Part shown: one piece after another, positions 8,432 through 14,378 of the stretch
Layout: each line of letters opens with the position of its first letter
How positions within the stretch are numbered: position 1 is the stretch's first letter
DNA from: Alphaproteobacteria bacterium
Lineage (GTDB): Bacteria > Pseudomonadota > Alphaproteobacteria > Micavibrionales > Micavibrionaceae
Direction of reading: 5' to 3'
NCBI GenBank assembly: GCA_002701555.1
Contig: NZVS01000042.1
Coordinates: 1 to 21,536 of the forward strand
Length of the DNA stretch: 21,536 bases
Notes under the pieces: generated by a model
Seen by the model: the letters and a program-made list of their open reading frames with translations, nothing else
Databases searched by the model: none
What the model was told of the DNA's origin: nothing
Translations under genes and position numbers: made by a program

Positions 8432-8962
8432 ATGAACGCAAAAACCCCTAACATTCTTATTTCCTACGGTCTTGAAGGTTCACAAGACTTTCCCGAGTTG
8501 GATAAAGTAATCATACAATCAGCTTTGAAAACACTTACAAATGCAGCTGCACGCAGAAACGTTAATCTCCTCATGAGAGACCATCCGGGTGTAACGCCTA
8601 TGATGGAAATTCTGACCGAAAGCTTTTCAGATAAGTTTATAGTTTTGGAAGAGGGTGCACCAATAAGCAGTATCATTAATGATTTTTCACCGGAATCTGC
8701 TGTCTTCATCGGCGGTGCAGATGATGTTGCGCATGACCATGCTATTTTATCACAGAGCGAAAGCACCGTATTGTTACCTTTGTTTGGTACTGGTGGTGCC
8801 GCAGAGAAACTTGCCGGCGAGGACGATGGTTATAAAAATTGTCCTGAAGCCGTTAAGCTTGCGGCGGTGGAAGATATCTTCGGTAATAAGGCTATATATG
8901 AACTAGCCAAAAGCCTGGATAGTACTTCACAGGTCCAGCCAGGTGGTCCTGCACCGATTTAA
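8432..8962 (+). CDS. Probable SLOG-fold (SMF/DprA-LOG-like Rossmannoid) protein, 176 aa
   Basis: I do not recognise a named gene. Short motifs recall SLOG-superfamily Rossmannoid domains, which bind nucleotides or nucleotide-derived ligands. These are ILISYGLEGS at the first strand, RDHPGVTPMMEIL at 49-61 (compare a GHP..TP loop), SAVFIGGADDVAHDHAIL at 89-106 (compare GG.xG...E), and LLPLFGTGGAAEKL at 114-127 (a glycine-rich loop after a strand). Alternating hydrophobic strands and helices fit an alpha/beta fold. The Pro/Gly-rich tail after residue 165 looks disordered. There is no signal peptide or membrane segment. The start has AGGA at good spacing. It lies 61 nt behind a glycosyltransferase and ends just before a strong terminator. 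The fold call is from memory of motifs, without a search. Confidence 0.6.
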   Translation: MNAKTPNILISYGLEGSQDFPELDKVIIQSALKTLTNAAARRNVNLLMRDHPGVTPMMEILTESFSDKFIVLEEGAPISSIINDFSPESAVFIGGADDVAHDHAILSQSESTVLLPLFGTGGAAEKLAGEDDGYKNCPEAVKLAAVEDIFGNKAIYELAKSLDSTSQVQPGGPAPI

Positions 8963-8990
8963 AGAACCCTCTAAACATTTGAATTGTAAA

Positions 8991-9014
8991 AAAGCCCCCT
9001 TAAATGGGGGCTTT
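8991..9014. terminator. Bidirectional rho-independent terminator
   Basis: A perfect 9-bp stem, AAAGCCCCC (8991-8999) with GGGGGCTTT (9006-9014), encloses a 6-nt loop. It lies between convergent genes ending at 8962 (+) and 9018 (-). The minus strand carries the better T-run (CTTTTTT). The plus strand is followed by CTTTCTATT. It should stop transcription from both sides. Confidence 0.85.
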
Positions 9015-9017
9015 CTA

Positions 9018-9590
9018 TTAATTGTTATAGTTTCTTTGATCTGCCGCGTCAGCAGGGCGCTTTTGACTTCTTTTCATTTCTTCAGGCGGCGGTTTTGGGC
9101 GCCCACCGTGTTTCGAACGATATTGTGTATCTTTCACAGCTTCAACGTAGTCCTCTTCACTACGCTGAATAGTTTTATATGATACATATTCAGTGCGCTC
9201 CCAACCCTTGGCCAGCATGCAGCCTTCAAAATCGTAATAATCACTGTTTTCTACAAGCAGATATCCATCACGTTCCGGAGTTTCCCACGTATCTAGTGAT
9301 TCCGTTTGCGAATCCGGATCTGGATAAGGTGTGTTATTCATGCGACGTTGTGTTTTGTCGGCAGGAAACCCGGCCTTAATTACGTCCATGCGATCAAGCT
9401 CACGCAGTTCTGAAGTACAGCGTGCAATATCTCTTTGTAACATTTGTTGTGCCTTTGGGCCGCGCATATAAATAGCCTCGCTTGTATCGGCCTTCTGCCA
9501 GTACTGGCTATCCGGAAAATTTCGAATAGGTTCGCAGGCTGTTATAGCAGTTAAAAATATGACAGAGGCTAAAAGGGAAAAAACGCGCAT
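9018..9590 (-). CDS. Putative outer-membrane or periplasmic lipoprotein of unknown function, 190 aa
   Basis: I do not recognise the family. The N-terminus MRVFSLLASVIFLTAITAC is a lipoprotein signal peptide: a basic start, a hydrophobic core and the lipobox ITAC, with Cys19 as the lipidation site. The mature part is polar and charged. It includes a helical stretch (GPKAQQMLQRDIARCTSELR) and a DFEGCMLAKGWERTEYV segment whose Cys may pair with the Cys in IARCTSEL. It ends in a Pro/Lys/Arg-rich, probably disordered tail. A C-terminal GCM..KGW motif is familiar from other small proteobacterial lipoproteins, without known function. AAGGA lies 9 nt before the ATG. It follows the oligopeptide-binding protein gene by 66 nt on the same strand and may be co-transcribed. 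Confidence 0.75.
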   Translation of the reverse strand: MRVFSLLASVIFLTAITACEPIRNFPDSQYWQKADTSEAIYMRGPKAQQMLQRDIARCTSELRELDRMDVIKAGFPADKTQRRMNNTPYPDPDSQTESLDTWETPERDGYLLVENSDYYDFEGCMLAKGWERTEYVSYKTIQRSEEDYVEAVKDTQYRSKHGGRPKPPPEEMKRSQKRPADAADQRNYNN

Positions 9591-9656
9591 GTGCTAAAGT
9601 CCTTAAAGGGGTTATTTTGGCGTAGGATAACACTTTAAAATAAGATGCTCAATCGC

Positions 9657-11381
9657 CTATTGTGTACGCTTGGACCACCATGTTTCTATTACAGGCCCGT
9701 ATATAGGGGTCTTATTTGGGTAAGCAATATTGTTACGTACAGCGATTAGGTCTGAATCCAAATAGAATAAGGGAACGCCGACGACGTGGTTTAATAGCGC
9801 GGCATCCATTGCCTGAACATTATTCACAAGTCCTGTTCTGTCTTTCGCTTCTGGTACTGCACGTGCTAACGAGTCTATTTCGGAGTCACAAATCCCCATA
9901 TAATTCCATCGGCCTTGCTGTTCTGCGGCCTCACAACTCCAATAAATATATTGTTCAGTTCCAGGTGACAGACTGTTTTGCCAATAATAGGACACCATAT
10001 CATAATCATAAACATTCAGACGGTCACGGAAAGCTGCACTGTCCAAAGTCCTAACTGATGCTTTTATGCCGAGGCGTTGCAAATTTCTTACAAAGTGGAG
10101 GGCAACCTTTTCGTTTTCCGGTGAGCCGCTGAGGATTTCAAAGGAAAAGACATTGCCCTCCTCATTTACACGTTGGCCGGCAGAATTTACGCTCCACCCT
10201 GCCTCTTGTAGAAGCTGCCCTGCAACCCTTAGATTTTCACGCATTTCTTTGCGGTCAGCATTAGACGGAGGTTGCCACAAATCATCGGTTTTTGGCGCTT
10301 CTAGTTCCGAGTTATCGAAGAAGCTGCCTATTCTTTTCATACGACCATAAAAAATGTTTTTATTGACCCATTCTGCATCAAAAGCAAGATTAAGAGCCTT
10401 TCTCACACGAATATCATCAAAAGGCGCACGTCGTGTATTGAAAATAAACATTTCTGTGCGTACAGGTCGTGCGTGTCTGAATGCAACTTTCTTAAAACCA
10501 CCTTGCCCTTTATACGCTGTTTCCCATTTCGGAAGGTTATATTCCATACGTATATCGAAGTTGCCTTTTCTGAACGCCTCTAAAGCAACTGTGTCATCCC
10601 TCATATATTCATAGACAAGACGGTCAAAATTATATTGCCCATTAGCTAACGCACGATTGTTAGCCCAGTAATTTTTATCGCGTTGAAGAGTTAGGGATTT
10701 CCCGGGGTCAACATTTGTTATTTTGTAAGGGCCGCTTGTAACAGGGATATTCAATGTTGAAGAATCGAAAGTTTTATTTTCCCAATATTTTTTTGAAAGC
10801 ACCGGCATCATCGCAAAAATCATTGCTGTTTCTTGGTCATAGCCTTCCTTGAAGGTGAAAGACACAGTTGTCTGATCTATTTTCTTTGCAGTAGAGGCCA
10901 GTTCATATATACGGCGCATATTGGGACGGCCTTCATTCTTCAAAGTTTCAAAAGAAAATAGAACGTCATCTGCCGTGATAGGTGTGCCATCATTAAAGCG
11001 TGCTGCGGGATTTAAATAAAACGTGATTCCTGATCGGTCGTCTGCCAACTCTGCACGTTCCGCAATAAGCGGATAAAGAGTAAACGGTTCATCCCAAACA
11101 CGTTGCATTAGTCTGTCATAAGTAAGGTGTAGGCCTTGTGCAGCTTTACCCTTTAATGCAAATGGATTAAGTGAATCAAATGTGCCTATAACAGCTTGTT
11201 TTAAAGTACCACCTTGAGGCGCAGAAGGGTTTGCGTAATCTAGATGGGTGGCCGAGGGGGCGTACTTTGCGTCACCATGCATTGCAATTCCCTCACCAAT
11301 TCCAAAGACTTGCTTTTCCTGAGCATGGGCAGGCACCATTTGGAATGTAAAAATAATTAGAAATAATGTTATTATAGGCAT
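9657..11381 (-). CDS. ABC transporter periplasmic oligopeptide-binding protein (SBP family 5, YejA-like)
   Basis: This is an extracellular solute-binding protein that delivers peptides to an ABC importer in the inner membrane; no permease or ATPase gene is in the window. The preferred ATG at 11381 gives 574 aa with a clean signal peptide: MPIITLFLIIFTFQMVPAHA, cleaved after AHA at residue 20. The mature start resembles YejA (HLDYANPSAPQGGTLKQAV, then GTFDSLNPFALKG). Family 5 landmarks follow: FNDGTPITADDVLFSFETL, SGPYKI, and RRAPFDDIRVRKALNLAFD. The frame continues back to 11555, but residues before this ATG do not resemble an export signal and would overlap the divergent gene at 11440. There is no ribosome-binding site. 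A weak TGCTATCTC element ends about 8 nt upstream, so the leader may be very short. Confidence 0.9.
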   Translation of the reverse strand: MPIITLFLIIFTFQMVPAHAQEKQVFGIGEGIAMHGDAKYAPSATHLDYANPSAPQGGTLKQAVIGTFDSLNPFALKGKAAQGLHLTYDRLMQRVWDEPFTLYPLIAERAELADDRSGITFYLNPAARFNDGTPITADDVLFSFETLKNEGRPNMRRIYELASTAKKIDQTTVSFTFKEGYDQETAMIFAMMPVLSKKYWENKTFDSSTLNIPVTSGPYKITNVDPGKSLTLQRDKNYWANNRALANGQYNFDRLVYEYMRDDTVALEAFRKGNFDIRMEYNLPKWETAYKGQGGFKKVAFRHARPVRTEMFIFNTRRAPFDDIRVRKALNLAFDAEWVNKNIFYGRMKRIGSFFDNSELEAPKTDDLWQPPSNADRKEMRENLRVAGQLLQEAGWSVNSAGQRVNEEGNVFSFEILSGSPENEKVALHFVRNLQRLGIKASVRTLDSAAFRDRLNVYDYDMVSYYWQNSLSPGTEQYIYWSCEAAEQQGRWNYMGICDSEIDSLARAVPEAKDRTGLVNNVQAMDAALLNHVVGVPLFYLDSDLIAVRNNIAYPNKTPIYGPVIETWWSKRTQ

Positions 11382-11439
11382 ATGTATAGAGATAGCAGAT
11401 ATACTGGAAACGTCCAGCCTTGGGTGAGAAACTAAACAC

Positions 11440-11967
11440 ATGAAAGCTAAAATTCGCGTACGTAAGTCTTCTCTAATTGATTTTACAGATGTCAGCGCTT
11501 GGGTATGTTTCATGCCTGAAGACTTGAAGATAGAGGGTGATTTAAATAGTGCCATTATACAGTCCGCAGGTTCGGAGCTTGATGAATATATAGTTGATAC
11601 GTTTTATAAACCTAAACCCGGCGATGTTTTTCACGCTCCCTCATTCGGTGCGCCGGTAGACCATCTATTCTTTGCAATAATTCCTGAATGGGAGGGTGGC
11701 TTTAATGAGGAAATGCAGGAGCTTTCAAGGTGCTATAGGAATTGCCTTGAACTGGCCAAAGAGAAGAATGTTTCTGATATTGCTTTTCCTGCTTTGGGAG
11801 CGGACAAATTGAAATTTCCACAAAACCGCGCTGTTCGAATAGCTCTCTATGCTATTATAGAGGAGGCATCAGCTCCTTTGGAGACTGTCTATATTATGTG
11901 CAAAGATGACAAAAGCTATAAATCATACATTGATAAATTAACAATGCTTAAAGAACATCGCCATTAG
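11440..11967 (+). CDS. Macrodomain-like protein with altered ligand loops, 175 aa
   Basis: Macrodomains bind or hydrolyse ADP-ribose derivatives. The order of segments fits that fold. GDLNSAIIQSAGSELDEY (33-50) corresponds to the GVxxAIHxAAGxEL helix. KPGDVFHAPSFG and HLFFAIIPEW (59-84) correspond to the strand ending in IHaVgPxW. SDIAFPALGADKLKFP (112-127) corresponds to IAFPaISTGxyGfP, followed by helix NRAVRIALYAI. The usual NAAN before the first helix reads WVCFMPEDLK, and the STGxxG phosphate loop reads LGADKLK. Typical ADP-ribose hydrolysis is therefore doubtful. The start is divergent from the oligopeptide-binding gene. Its stop is 7 nt from the convergent adenosine kinase stop. Binding of another ligand, or a structural role, remains possible. 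Confidence 0.7.
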   Translation: MKAKIRVRKSSLIDFTDVSAWVCFMPEDLKIEGDLNSAIIQSAGSELDEYIVDTFYKPKPGDVFHAPSFGAPVDHLFFAIIPEWEGGFNEEMQELSRCYRNCLELAKEKNVSDIAFPALGADKLKFPQNRAVRIALYAIIEEASAPLETVYIMCKDDKSYKSYIDKLTMLKEHRH

Positions 11968-11974
11968 TCTGTAT

Positions 11975-12967
11975 TTATATGTGCTTTATTAAATCTGCCA
12001 AAGATTTAGACGGGCGCGGGCCTATGTGGGAGATCACCTCTGCAGCAGCAATTGATCCGTACTTTCCGCAAACAGACATATCCTTCCCGTTTGTATAACC
12101 AAACAGGAAACCGGCGGCATAGGCATCACCCGCACCTGTTGTGTCGACAAGTTCTTCCGGCTTGACTGAATCGATAAGGGTGCGCTCCCCACCTTTTATA
12201 ATAAGGGACCCTTGTGCACCTTTGGTAATGGCGGCAACCTCACATTTATTTGCTATATTATCACAAGCTGTATCAAAATCCGTTTCCATTAAAGCGCAAA
12301 GCTCATCCTGATTTGCAAATAAAATATCGACATGGTTGAAAATAAGATCTTTAAAATCATCACGATGACGTTCAACACAAAATGGGTCTGACAAGGATAA
12401 CGCAAGTTGGCGGCCTGCTGCTTTAGTGATCGCCGCTGTTTTATAAAATGCGTCTTTTGCATGGGGCGGATCAAACAAATACCCTTCAAGATATACAACT
12501 TTTGACTCACGGATCTGGTCTTCTTCTATGTCATCAGAAGTGAGTTCTGTGCAGGCGCCAAGAAAAGTATTCATAGTTCTTTCCGCGTCTGGGGTTATAA
12601 GTACTAGACAGCGAGCAGTTGCTTTGCTTCCAACAAGTGGCGCCGTATTAAATTCTATTCCTTGCGATTGAAGGTCATGACTGAAAATTTTTCCAAGCTG
12701 GTCATCAGCTACTTTCCCGATAAAAGTACCTTTACCGCCCATTGAGGCAAGGCACGCAAGTGTGTTTGCCGTAGATCCACCAGACATTTCAGTCGAAGCG
12801 TTCATGAGAGAATATAAATCCTCTGCACGATCAGCATCTATCAAGGTCATTCCACCTTTTTCCATACCAAATGTCCGTTGCTCTTCAATAAAGCTGTCGC
12901 TGGCTTTTGCAAGCACATCAACGATTGCATTCCCTACGCCCAGAACATCAAATTTTGTTGTATCCAT
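11975..12967 (-). CDS. PfkB family sugar/nucleoside kinase, adenosine kinase-like
   Basis: This is a PfkB-family kinase of 330 aa that most resembles bacterial adenosine kinases (adenosine plus ATP to AMP), acting in the cytoplasm in purine salvage. Visible features are the N-terminal strand DVLGVGNAIVDVLA, the substrate-side GGSTANTLACLASMGG (63-78), GKVADDQLG, and the second PfkB signature VDTTGAGDAYAAGFLFG. In the latter Asp281 is the catalytic base and GAGD the anion hole. An adenosine specificity is inferred from overall pattern; ribokinase or fructokinase activity cannot be excluded. AAGG lies about 10 nt before the ATG. It is divergent from the TetR-like gene at 13057, with 89 nt between starts. 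Confidence 0.85.
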   Translation of the reverse strand: MDTTKFDVLGVGNAIVDVLAKASDSFIEEQRTFGMEKGGMTLIDADRAEDLYSLMNASTEMSGGSTANTLACLASMGGKGTFIGKVADDQLGKIFSHDLQSQGIEFNTAPLVGSKATARCLVLITPDAERTMNTFLGACTELTSDDIEEDQIRESKVVYLEGYLFDPPHAKDAFYKTAAITKAAGRQLALSLSDPFCVERHRDDFKDLIFNHVDILFANQDELCALMETDFDTACDNIANKCEVAAITKGAQGSLIIKGGERTLIDSVKPEELVDTTGAGDAYAAGFLFGYTNGKDMSVCGKYGSIAAAEVISHIGPRPSKSLADLIKHI

Positions 12968-13056
12968 AATCTATTGCCTTATATTACATCGTATTGTTTG
13001 GTGTTTTCTAATGCCTGACGACAGTGTAGAGAAAAAAAACGATAGGCCAAGCCCTT

Positions 13057-13638
13057 ATGCCAGAAAAAAACGTTTCATCCCGCAATTCAGTAGAAACAAA
13101 AGTTATAAAAGCAGCTTTTTTACTTGCACGGCAGATAGGGTGGGAGCATGTCACCTTAAAAGATATATCTGAGGAAGCAGGAATTTCTTTATCTGAGATG
13201 CGAGAACACTTTGAAGATAAGATCGATATTCTTGTTCAATATAATAAACAGCTTGATAAGAAAGTTTTAGGCAACATTGGGGGTGAAGGCGAACCTGTTA
13301 AAGATCGTCTTTTCGAGATTTTAATGGATCGGTTTGATTTGTTAAATGAAGATAGGGAAGCCCTGAAAGTTATTTTGAAGTCTTTTAAATACGATCCTAA
13401 ACAGGTTTTGTTTTCATGGCCGCATCTTTGCCGGTCTATGAGCTGGATTATGGAAGCGGTAGGTGAGGATACGCGTGGAATTAAAGGCGCAATAAAGGTT
13501 GCTGGGCTCAGTGGCGTTTATTTAAAAACACTAAAAACCTGGGTAGAAGATGATTCTGCCGATATGGCGGCGACGATGGCAACATTAGATAAAACTCTCA
13601 AAACTGCCGATGATTGGGTTAACAGAATACCTATATAA
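13057..13638 (+). CDS. TetR-fold protein, either a TetR regulator or COQ9-like
   Basis: The N-terminal part (about 14-55) is a TetR-type three-helix unit: VIKAAFLLARQIGWEHVTLKDISEEAGISLSEMREHFEDK, with the helix-turn-helix at about 33-52 and the usual F.DK.. transition into the ligand domain. The C-terminus DDSADMAATMATLDKTLKTAD resembles the COQ9 end (D.S.d...T...LDr.i). COQ9 is itself a lipid-binding, TetR-fold ubiquinone-biosynthesis protein. Either reading is possible. The intact turn motif ISEEAGISLSEM favours a DNA-binding regulator, while the tail favours COQ9. The start has only a weak AGG upstream. The divergent neighbour is the adenosine kinase-like gene, a possible target if this is a regulator; I see no inverted-repeat operator between them. 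Confidence 0.75.
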   Translation: MPEKNVSSRNSVETKVIKAAFLLARQIGWEHVTLKDISEEAGISLSEMREHFEDKIDILVQYNKQLDKKVLGNIGGEGEPVKDRLFEILMDRFDLLNEDREALKVILKSFKYDPKQVLFSWPHLCRSMSWIMEAVGEDTRGIKGAIKVAGLSGVYLKTLKTWVEDDSADMAATMATLDKTLKTADDWVNRIPI

Positions 13639-13718
13639 TTCAATGCCTTAACTGTTTAATTTGTACTGCCGCGAGTTGCCGTGATATCGTTTACATAGAA
13701 TTAAAGAAGGGATATTTT

Positions 13719-13943
13719 ATGAAAGCCATTCAATCGCTACGTAACAATTTTGCAAAAGCTGCTGACACAGTTGGCAAGGTCGCACGCGGAATTGGGAATG
13801 TTGGTCTTGCTGGTTCTGCTGTATTGGCATTTTCTACAGTTGCAGGTGGTATAGGTTTAGGTTTGGCTGCATTGGGTACAAAAAGTGTTGGTACCTCAAT
13901 CAGAAGGAATGCCCCTCGCTTAGCAGGAGCTAGGCTCGGTTAA
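13719..13943 (+). CDS. Small glycine/alanine-rich membrane protein, 74 aa
   Basis: No named family recognised. The first ~26 residues are a basic, probably amphipathic helix (MKAIQSLRNNFAKAADTVGK). A hydrophobic Gly/Ala-rich stretch at about 27-55 (GNVGLAGSAVLAFSTVAGG, GLGLAAL) is long enough for one membrane span or a helical hairpin. The C-terminus is basic (RRNAPRLAGARLG), so positive charge lies at both ends. AAGGGA 7 nt before the ATG is a strong ribosome-binding site. A perfect hairpin terminator begins 36 nt after the stop, so this is a single-gene unit or the end of the unit that starts at 13057. It resembles its neighbour at 14091 in architecture. Confidence 0.75.
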   Translation: MKAIQSLRNNFAKAADTVGKVARGIGNVGLAGSAVLAFSTVAGGIGLGLAALGTKSVGTSIRRNAPRLAGARLG

Positions 13944-13978
13944 TAAATTTAGTTTCATTTAGTCCTCTCCATCAACCT

Positions 13979-14006
13979 AGGGTGCTTTTTTAAGCACCCT
14001 TTTATT
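13979..14006 (+). terminator. Rho-independent terminator after the first small membrane gene
   Basis: AGGGTGCTT (13979-13987) pairs perfectly with AAGCACCCT (13992-14000) around a TTTT loop, and a TTTATT run follows. The 9-bp stem, tight loop and U-rich tail make this a confident terminator for plus-strand transcription. Confidence 0.85.
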
Positions 14007-14020
14007 ATGCCTTTTTTAAA

Positions 14021-14049
14021 TTGAGTTTTCATAGGTCAAATGCTATTCT
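14021..14049 (+). promoter_or_regulatory. Promoter of the second small membrane gene
   Basis: TTGAGT (14021-14026) and TATTCT (14044-14049) are exactly 17 nt apart, and TGC immediately before the -10 makes it an extended -10 (TGCTATTCT). The start would be near 14056, leaving a leader of about 35 nt with AAAGGGA. Its position just after a terminator supports an independent transcription unit. Confidence 0.55.
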
Positions 14050-14090
14050 ATTGCCAATAAAAAAGCAGGGATATAAAGGGAAACTTTAGT

Positions 14091-14369
14091 ATGATAAATC
14101 GTTTAAAAGCCGGATTTCAGCGTGCAGCCATGGGAGCTACCAATCTGTCCTCATTATTTATGAAGGCGGCCGGTATTGGTGTTGGTGCAATGGGACTTGC
14201 ACAGCTTTTTACAGTTTCTACAACAGGAATGGGAAGCATGGCGCTTGGACTTACTTTGACTACTGGCGGCATCTTTTTGCTTTTAGCAGGTGTAGGGGCT
14301 TACGGTTTAGGTAAAGCCTTTAAAAACGGAATGGGTAGAATGATTGCCGGTGGCCGCGCCCCGGCTTAA
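14091..14369 (+). CDS. Small glycine-rich membrane protein with two hydrophobic segments, 92 aa
   Basis: No named family recognised. A basic amphipathic N-terminus (MINRLKAGFQRAAMGATNLS) precedes two hydrophobic Gly-rich stretches at about 24-44 and 49-74 (GLTLTTGGIFLLLAGVGAYG). They probably form a membrane hairpin with both ends inside, since the tail KAFKNGMGRMIAGGRAPA is also basic. AAAGGGA lies about 10 nt before the ATG, and a well-formed promoter is present. The layout (basic helix, Gly-zipper-like hydrophobic part, basic tail) parallels the protein at 13719. The two may be diverged duplicates or functional partners. The stop is 9 nt from the convergent adenine deaminase stop. Confidence 0.78.
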   Translation: MINRLKAGFQRAAMGATNLSSLFMKAAGIGVGAMGLAQLFTVSTTGMGSMALGLTLTTGGIFLLLAGVGAYGLGKAFKNGMGRMIAGGRAPA

Positions 14370-14378
14370 ATTTTACTA

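Noticed and set aside
8432..8962. Defence-system reading of the SLOG-like gene
   Set aside because: There is no partner effector, cyclase, nuclease or transmembrane gene next to it, and the surrounding genes are housekeeping.
11382..11555. Longer N-terminus for the oligopeptide-binding protein, starting at 11555 or at the ATG at 11441
   Set aside because: The added residues do not form an export signal, have no ribosome-binding site and overlap the divergent macrodomain gene. The internal ATG at 11381 gives a textbook signal peptide.
12968..13056. Operator for the TetR-like protein in the divergent intergenic region
   Set aside because: I looked for an inverted repeat of the usual TetR size and saw none that is convincing.
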